Positions 25,858 to 32,300 of a DNA stretch of 64,000 nt are shown in pieces; within the stretch, counting starts at the first letter, position 1, and the number at the start of each line of letters is the position of its first letter. Both the position numbers and the translations under genes were made by a program. The stretch is from Pyxidicoccus sp. MSG2. GTDB taxonomy: Bacteria > Myxococcota > Myxococcia > Myxococcales > Myxococcaceae. Location: contig NZ_JAPNKC010000001.1 in NCBI RefSeq assembly GCF_026626705.1, positions 8,264,001-8,328,000 on the forward strand, given 5' to 3'. The notes under the pieces were generated by a model that was not told where the DNA came from, made no database searches, and saw only the letters and a list, made by a program, of their open reading frames with translations.

Positions 25858-27482
25858 TCGGGGTGCCCGTACTGCTTGAGCTTGCGGTAGAGCGTGGCCA
25901 CGCCGATGTCGAGCTGCTCGGCGGTGCGCGCGCGGTTGCCGCCGTTCTGCGACAGCACCGCGAGGATGTACTCCTTCTCCATGTCCTCCAGCCGGCGGGG
26001 GTTGCCGGTGGGTACGAGGCTGGGAGGCGCGGCCCGGACCTCCTCGGGCAAATCCTCGCGCTCCACGCGCTGGCCCTCGCACAGGGCCACCGCGCGCTCC
26101 ACGGCGTTGCCCAGTTCACGCACGTTGCCGGGCCAGCCGTAGCGCAGGAGCTGATCCGCGGCCTCGGGGGCGAGGCCCGCCACCTTGCGGCCCAGCCGCT
26201 CCGACGCCTCGGCGAGCAGCAGCCGCGCCAGGGGGAGGATGTCCTCGCGCCGCTCGCGCAGCGGGGGAATCTTCAGCTCGATGACGCGCAGGCGGTAGTA
26301 GAGGTCCTGGCGGAAGCGGCCCAGGCGCACCTCCTCGGCGAGCTCCCGGTTGGTGGCGGCCACCACGCGCACGTCCACCTTGCGGCTGGTGTTCTCCCCC
26401 ACGCGCCGCACCTCCTTCTCCTGCAGCGCGCGCAGGAGCTTGGCCTGCATGGACGCGGGCACCTCGCCCACCTCGTCCAGGAAGAGGGTGCCACCGTGGG
26501 CCGCCTCGAAGAGGCCGGCGCGGTCATGCGTGGCGCCGGTGAAGGCGCCGCGCGCGTGGCCGAACAGCTCGCTCTCCAGCAGGCTCTCCGTGACGGCCGC
26601 GCAGTTGACGGCGACGAAGGCCTTGTGCGCGCGGGTGGACTCGTCGTGGATGAGGCGGGCGATGCGCTCCTTGCCCACGCCGCTTTCGCCGGTGACGAGC
26701 ACCGTGGAGTCCACCTTCGCCGCGCGGCGCGCCAGGTTGATGACCCGCAGCATGGCCTCCGAGCGCGCCACCATGCCCGCCGGGTCCTCCGTCACGCCCG
26801 CGCGCGCGAGCGACTGGCGCTTCGCGCGCAGCTTGCGCTCGGCCTGCTTCAGCGCGTCCGTCACCTGCGCCAGCACGCCCTCCATGCACTGCGTCTCGTA
26901 GAAGCGCAGCACCTCGGTGCACTCGGTGCTCCACTCCTCGGCGGGGCGGCCGACGAAGTGGCAGGCCGCGTCGCCCTGGCCCACGCAGCGCAATTCCGTA
27001 CCGTAGATGGGCTTGCCGTTGACGAAGCTCATGTAGCCGGACGCGAAGCCGGTGAGGCTCCAGCACACCGGCTGGTCCGCCCGGCCCAGGTGCAGCAGGT
27101 GCTGCTCGGCCTCGTAGGAGTCGCGCCACTGCGCCTCGGCGAAGGGCTCGGGGCCCTCGTCGGGCCGGCGCTCCACGCGCTCCACGCGGACCTGCCCCTG
27201 GAGGGTGTGCAGGCGGCCACCGGCCCGGCGCCACACCGACTCGTCCGGCCAGGGCACCGCCGTCTTGAGCGCCTCCGCCGTCCGCCAGCCGTGCGCGTAG
27301 CCCAGCCGCGTGAAGATGCCTCGCGCCGCCGTCATCCCCACCAGGTCGATGAGCTCCTTGCGCAACAGCCCCAACGCCACCGGGTCCATCAGCACCGCAC
27401 GCTGCCCCGCGAAGTGGATGAGTCCGCCTCCCGGCTCGAAGGACAACAGCTCGTTCAAGCCCAGCTCGAATCCGCCAGCCAC
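25845..27482 (-). CDS. sigma-54-dependent activator with XylR_N/V4R sensor domain
   Basis: A 545-residue NtrC-family activator. Residues about 10-120 look like the XylR N-terminal domain and about 125-185 the V4R domain (CWSLTGFASGYMSFVNGK and RCVGQGDAACHFVG). The AAA+ module has Walker A GESGVGKE at 265-272 and the sigma-54 contact loop GAFTGA at 312-317. A Fis-type HTH ends the protein (RTAEQLDIGVATLYRKLK). V4R/XylR_N proteins such as XylR and DmpR bind aromatic compounds directly. The GTG at 27482 is preceded by GGAAGGGAG; a GTG at 27542 would add 20 residues. It is divergent from an extradiol dioxygenase carrying a -24/-12 promoter. Confidence 0.88.
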   Translation of the reverse strand: MAGGFELGLNELLSFEPGGGLIHFAGQRAVLMDPVALGLLRKELIDLVGMTAARGIFTRLGYAHGWRTAEALKTAVPWPDESVWRRAGGRLHTLQGQVRVERVERRPDEGPEPFAEAQWRDSYEAEQHLLHLGRADQPVCWSLTGFASGYMSFVNGKPIYGTELRCVGQGDAACHFVGRPAEEWSTECTEVLRFYETQCMEGVLAQVTDALKQAERKLRAKRQSLARAGVTEDPAGMVARSEAMLRVINLARRAAKVDSTVLVTGESGVGKERIARLIHDESTRAHKAFVAVNCAAVTESLLESELFGHARGAFTGATHDRAGLFEAAHGGTLFLDEVGEVPASMQAKLLRALQEKEVRRVGENTSRKVDVRVVAATNRELAEEVRLGRFRQDLYYRLRVIELKIPPLRERREDILPLARLLLAEASERLGRKVAGLAPEAADQLLRYGWPGNVRELGNAVERAVALCEGQRVEREDLPEEVRAAPPSLVPTGNPRRLEDMEKEYILAVLSQNGGNRARTAEQLDIGVATLYRKLKQYGHPEAAH

Positions 27483-27512
27483 GGTGTACGACTCCCTTCC
27501 AGAGTGAGTTGT

Positions 27513-27571
27513 CTCTCTATCGTTATGAGAGGCCCGTTGCACGCGCCGCCAGAGGACTGGAGTAATTCCAG
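27513..27571. promoter_or_regulatory. two inverted repeats, candidate activator-binding sites
   Basis: CTCTC-N9-GAGAG (27513-27531) and CTGGA-N5-TCCAG (27557-27571) lie between the sigma-54 activator and the dioxygenase promoter, 23 to 80 bases upstream of the -24 element. NtrC-family proteins bind such dyads. They sit closer to the promoter than usual, so confidence is limited. Confidence 0.35.
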
Positions 27572-27593
27572 GGGGTTGTCATGTCACGTGCCC

Positions 27594-27609
27594 TGGTCCT
27601 GGGGTTGCA
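27594..27609 (+). promoter_or_regulatory. sigma-54 (-24/-12) promoter of the dioxygenase gene
   Basis: TGGTCCTGGGGTTGCA has the invariant GG and GC pairs separated by exactly 10 bases and the TTGCA form of the -12 element. Transcription should start near 27621. It lies beside a divergent sigma-54 activator gene. Confidence 0.7.
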
Positions 27610-27673
27610 GTAGAAGGCGCCCATCATGGGCGACGGACTGGACAGGCGCGAGGTACTGCAAGGAGCGGCAGCC

Positions 27674-28495
27674 ATGGGAGTGTCGGGCGTGCTGGGCGCC
27701 GGCCAGGCGGGCAGCCGGGCGCCGGCGGTGTTCGTGTCGCACGGCTCGCCCATGGTGGCGCTGGACTCGGACGACTACCCGAAGGCGCTGAAGACCTTCG
27801 GCGATGGCGCGGCGGCGGCGCGGGCGCTGGTGGTGGTGTCTGCGCACTGGGAGACAGAAGGCGAGGTGCGCGTCACGACGAGCGCCACGCCTCCGCTCAT
27901 CTATGACTTCTATGGCTTTCCGGAGCCGCTCTACCGGCTGAAGTACGCGGCGCCGGGAGCGCCCGCGCTGGCCGGGGACGTGGTGGCGCGGCTGAAGGAG
28001 GCCGGCCTGCCGGCGGTGGCGGACGCGGAGCGCGGGCTGGACCACGGCGCCTGGGTGCCGCTGCTGCACGCCTTCCCGGACGCGAAGTTGCCGGTGGTGC
28101 AGGTGTCGATGCCGCTCGGCGCGAGCCCCGCACAGGTGGCGCGGATGGGCGAGGTGATGCGGCCGCTGCGCGCGCAGGGCGTGCTGCTCATGGGCAGCGG
28201 CGGCATCGTCCACAACTTGCGCCGGCTGAATTTCCAAGAGAAGAACGCGTCCGTGGAGCCGTGGGCCCAGGCTTTCGACGGTTGGGTCGCGCAGAAGCTG
28301 ATGGCGCGGGATTTCTCCGGCCTCCAGCAGTGGTTGGATGCACCGAATGCGCGGCTCGCGCATCCGAGAGCCGAGCACCTGATGCCGCTGTATTTCGCCC
28401 TCGGCGCCGCCCTCCCCGAGGACCGTCTCACCCCCGTATTCGAGGGCTTCCATCACGGAACCTTGTCGATGCGCAGCTTCGCGCTGCGCGCCTGA
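27674..28495 (+). CDS. class III extradiol ring-cleavage dioxygenase (4,5-DOPA dioxygenase-like)
   Basis: A LigB/DODA-family dioxygenase of 273 residues from this start. Iron-ligand regions are FVSHGSPM and VVSAHWE near the N-terminus, with GLDHGAWVPL further on and the late histidines VHNLRRL and FHHGTLSMR. Such enzymes open catechol-type rings using Fe(II). ATG 27674 has an AAGGAG site 8 bases upstream and leaves a leader of about 53 bases after the sigma-54 promoter. The alternative ATG at 27626 would lie only about 5 bases after the predicted transcript start. That longer form would carry a twin-arginine-like DRREVLQG N-terminus. The physiological aromatic substrate is unknown. Confidence 0.85.
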   Translation: MGVSGVLGAGQAGSRAPAVFVSHGSPMVALDSDDYPKALKTFGDGAAAARALVVVSAHWETEGEVRVTTSATPPLIYDFYGFPEPLYRLKYAAPGAPALAGDVVARLKEAGLPAVADAERGLDHGAWVPLLHAFPDAKLPVVQVSMPLGASPAQVARMGEVMRPLRAQGVLLMGSGGIVHNLRRLNFQEKNASVEPWAQAFDGWVAQKLMARDFSGLQQWLDAPNARLAHPRAEHLMPLYFALGAALPEDRLTPVFEGFHHGTLSMRSFALRA

Positions 28496-28525
28496 AACCG
28501 CAGAACCCCAAGGAGCACGCACCCC

Positions 28526-29173
28526 ATGAAGACGTCTCTGAAGAGCGCTGTTGCCCTGATGTTCGCCCTCCCGTCGCTGGCCCTGGCCTCCACCTGGGAT
28601 GTGGACAGCGCGCACTCCGCCGCCGGCTTTTCCGTGCGGCACATGATGGTGTCCAACGTGAAGGGCTCGTTCGGCGACGTGAAGGGCGCCGTGAACCTGG
28701 ACGACAAGGACATCACCAAGTCCACCGTCGAGGCGACCATCGACGTGTCCACCATCAACACCGGCAACGCCAAGCGCGATGAGCACCTGAAGGCCCCGGA
28801 CTTCTTCGACGTGGCCAAGTTCCCGACCATCACCTTCAAGTCGACGAAGGTTGCCAAGGCCGGCCAGGGCAAGCTGAAGGTCACCGGCGACCTGACCATG
28901 CACGGCGTCACCAAGGCCGTCGTCCTGGACGTCGAGGGCCCCTCCAAGGAGGCCAAGGACCCCTGGGGCAACACCCGCACCGGCGTGGCGGCGACCACCA
29001 AGCTGAACCGCAAGGACTTCGGCCTGACCTACAACCAGGCGCTCGAGACGGGCGGCGTGGCGGTGGGTGAGGAAGTCACCGTGAACCTGGAGCTCGAGCT
29101 GGTGAAGAAGGCCCCCGAGGCCGCTGCCAAGCCGGCCCCGGCCCCGGCCCCGGCGGCGACGGACAAGAAGTAG
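28526..29173 (+). CDS. YceI family periplasmic protein
   Basis: A 215-residue protein with a signal peptide (residues 1-21, cleaved after LALA). It then carries the YceI lipocalin-like barrel: WDVDSAHSAAGFSVRHMMVSNVKGSFG, LKAPDFFDVAKFPTITFKST, GDLTMHGVTKAVVLDVE. YceI proteins bind long isoprenoid-type lipids in the periplasm. A 25-residue Ala/Pro tail (PAPAPAPAATDKK) is extra to the domain and may be a flexible linker. It lies 30 bases after the dioxygenase with an AAGGAG site, so it is probably part of the same sigma-54-driven transcript. A strong terminator follows. Confidence 0.9.
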   Translation: MKTSLKSAVALMFALPSLALASTWDVDSAHSAAGFSVRHMMVSNVKGSFGDVKGAVNLDDKDITKSTVEATIDVSTINTGNAKRDEHLKAPDFFDVAKFPTITFKSTKVAKAGQGKLKVTGDLTMHGVTKAVVLDVEGPSKEAKDPWGNTRTGVAATTKLNRKDFGLTYNQALETGGVAVGEEVTVNLELELVKKAPEAAAKPAPAPAPAATDKK

Positions 29174-29201
29174 TCCGAAGCACAGCCCACGCTGAATGAC
29201 G

Positions 29202-29240
29202 GAGGGGCCTCCCACGCTGGTGGGGGCCCCTCTTTCATTT
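29202..29240 (+). terminator. Rho-independent terminator after the YceI gene
   Basis: GAGGGGCC plus CCCAC pair with GGTGGG plus GGCCCCTC around a GCT loop, followed by TTTCATTT. It ends the dioxygenase-YceI transcript and faces the convergent giant gene. Confidence 0.8.
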
Positions 29241-29303
29241 GCGGGCTGTCTCGTGGAGGAGGGCGCGCCCGGAGTGGAGCGCGCCCCTTCCGAGGTGTGG
29301 GCC

Positions 29304-32300
29304 TCAGCCCTCCGCCACCGCCTGCACGCTGGAGCGGTAGATGAAGATGCGGGCGGTGTTGGTGCGCTGGTCCGCGGGGATGACGAAGAAGCCCGGGGTG
29401 GCGCCCTTGAAGTCCTGCGAGAAGCCCGCGACCTGGCGGCCGTCGTTGAAGGTGACGCGAATCTTCTGCCCCTCGGCCTGCGGCTGGCGCGAGCCGGCGG
29501 TGAGCATGAAGAAGATGGCCTTCACGCGCTTGCCTGGAATCTGCTCGGGCGCGTAGCCGCTCTGCTGCTCCAGGGAGATGACCTCGTCGAGCAGGTCCGC
29601 GTCGCGGATGGTGCCGCGCTTCACCTGGCCCTCGACGGTGTGGATGATGACGCGGTGCTCGCCCTCCACGAAGGAGGTGATGGGCGCCGAGTCCACCACG
29701 GCCGGCTGGGCGAAGAACGGCTCGCGCGCGGCGCGGAGCTGGTTGGCGGGCGGCGTGGGCTCGGCGACGGCGGGGGCCACGGCCGGCACGGCGACGGAAG
29801 CCCGGGTGTTCGGGGCGGCCGTCACGACGGGCGAGGGCGGGATGACGACCGGGGTGCTCGCGGAGGCCCTGGGCGCCGGGGCGGCGCTGGCGGGAGTCCG
29901 GAGGACGGACGACACGGCGGAGGAAGCCACGGCGGCGGCGGCCATGACGGCGGCGACAGGCGCGGGCGGAGGCGGCGCGTAGGCCGCGGGCGGCGGCTCC
30001 ACGGACTCCTCCACGAGGTCGATTTCAGCGAGCTCCTGCTCGGACTCGAGTTCCACCGGGACTTCTTCCTCGGCGGGCGAGGGCGGCGGGGCGTCGAGGC
30101 TGACGTCCACGGCGTCATGCTCCGCCGAGGCGAAGTCCTGGGCCTGGGTGCCGAAGGGGCTGCTGCCGGACTGCCAGGCCGGAGCCGCCGGGGGCTCCTC
30201 GGCCCACGGCTGCTCGGGAGTGGCGGGCTCCTGCTCCCAGGGCACCGCCTGGGCGGGCGCGCCGAAGGGCGAGTCCGTCTGCGCGGGCGTGGAGTTCCAT
30301 TCCGGCTCGACTTCGACCGGTGCGTCGCTCCACTCGGACTGGGCGGCCTCGGTGGGCGCGTCGGTGACGGAGATTTCCTCGGCGGGCGTCTCGCTCCACT
30401 GCGAGGAGGCGGCGGACTGCTGCGCGCTCCACTCGGGAGCGGGCTCGGCCTCCGGCGTCACCCACTCGGGCTGGAGCTCCTCGGGAGCGGCCTCGGCCGC
30501 GGGCGTGGCCCACTCGGCCTGGACGGCGTCGGCGGGGAGCTCCTCCATGGGGGAGGCCCACTCGGCCTGGGCGCTCTCGGGAGCGGCTTCGGCGGTGGGG
30601 GCGCTCCACTCGGGCTGCGCGGGCGTGGCGGCGGCCCACGCGGGCTGGGCACCGTCGGCCGCGGGCTCGGACCACTCGGCCTGGACGTCCTCGGGCGCGA
30701 GCTCCTCGACGGGCGTGGCCCACTCGGGCTGGGCGGCCTGCGGAGCGGCGTCGGGGGTCCACTCGGCCTGGACGGCCTCGGGAGCCAGCTCTTCGACAGG
30801 CGTGGCCCACTCGGGCTGTGCCTCGGCGGGAGCGGCTTCAGCGGTGGGGGAGGCCCACTCGGCCTGCACATCCTCGGCGGCGACTTCTTCGGACGCGCTC
30901 CACTCGGCCTGGGGGGCGGCTTCGGTGGCAGGCGTGGCCCACTCGGACTGAACGGCCTCGGGAGCGAGCTCCTCGGCGGGCGTGGCCCATTCGGCCTGAA
31001 CCGCTTCGGCCGGAACTTCCTCGGCGGGCGTGGCCCACTCGGCCTGGGCAGTCTCGGGGGCGAGCTCCTCGGCGGGCGTGGCCCACTCGGACTGCACGGC
31101 GTCGGCGGAGATCTCTTCCGCGGGAGTGGCCCACTCGGGCTGGGCGGCCTCGGGCGCGGCTTCGGCAGGCGTGGCCCACTCGGGTTGCACGGCGTCGGCG
31201 GCGACTTCTTCCGCGGGAGTGGCCCACTCGGGCTGGGCGGCCTCGGGCGCGGCTTCGGCAGGCGTGGCCCACTCGGACTGCACCGCGTCCGCGGCGACCT
31301 CTTCAACAGGCGTGGCCCACTCGGGCTGGGCGGCCTCGGGTGCCGCCTCCTCGACAGGGGGCGCCCACTCGGCCTGGAGCTCGACGGGTGCGGATTCTTC
31401 GGCGGGGGCGGCGGTCCACTCGGACGGCGCGGCCTCGGTGGCGGGAGTCGCCCACTCGGCCTGCTGGGCGTTGGCGGACGCGTCGTCCGTCTCCGCGCTG
31501 GCCCACTTCGACGCCGTGGCGGCGCCCGGGTCGGTCGCGGGCGTCTCGGCCGACACCCATTCGGGCTGCAGCTCGATGGCCGCTGACTCCTCGGAGGTGC
31601 TGGACGTCGCGGTGTCCGGCGTCCACTCGGACTGGAGCTCCACCGCCGAGGTGTCGGCCGTGTTGTTCCAGGCCTCGCCGGTCGTACCCATTTCCGACAC
31701 GAAGTCGGCATTGCTCGCGAGCGGCACGGCGTCCGCCGAGTCCCCGCTCCAGCCGGCAACAGTGGACTGTCCGTCGCTCCGGAGCTCCATGCCCCGGTCA
31801 TCGGCGGACGTGAAGCTGCGGTACTCGACGAACTCGCCCGCGGCTGCGAGCGGCACCGCCTCCTCGGGGTTGCCGCTCAGGTCGAACATCTCCTGGGAGG
31901 AAGGCGGGCCCACGTACTCGCTCGCGGCGGGAGCGGCAGACCCACCGGCAATCTCGAGCGTGTCGGCCTGGAGGTCCGGGCCCACCTGCACCGAGCGAAT
32001 CTCGAGCGACGGCACGTCAGACGTCGCGAACGGAGACCCGGCCTGTGCCTCGGGCTCCACCTCGGTGCCGAGGTCGGCCGCGTCGAACGTGGGCGGCTCC
32101 GAGCTCTCGGGGGCCGACTCGATGTCCATGACATCGAGCGACGGTTCCTCCGCGCCGGGGGCAGAAGCCTCCATCGAGGCGAAGTCCGTCGCGTCGGCGG
32201 CACCCAGCTCCATCGTGGGCACGCTCTCCTCGGAGCCAACAGACGAGGCGGGAGCGGACTCCTCGCTCACGTCGGAAGCGTCGAGCGCAATCTCCTCGGC

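Noticed and set aside
27626-27673. Twin-arginine leader for the extradiol dioxygenase
   Set aside because: It depends on the upstream ATG, which would lie only about 5 bases after the predicted sigma-54 transcript start and lacks a ribosome site; kept only as an alternative.
29196-31586. A plus-strand frame rich in glycine and leucine at 29196-31586
   Set aside because: It overlaps the terminator and the C-terminal half of the giant gene in antisense, without any family motif or ribosome site.
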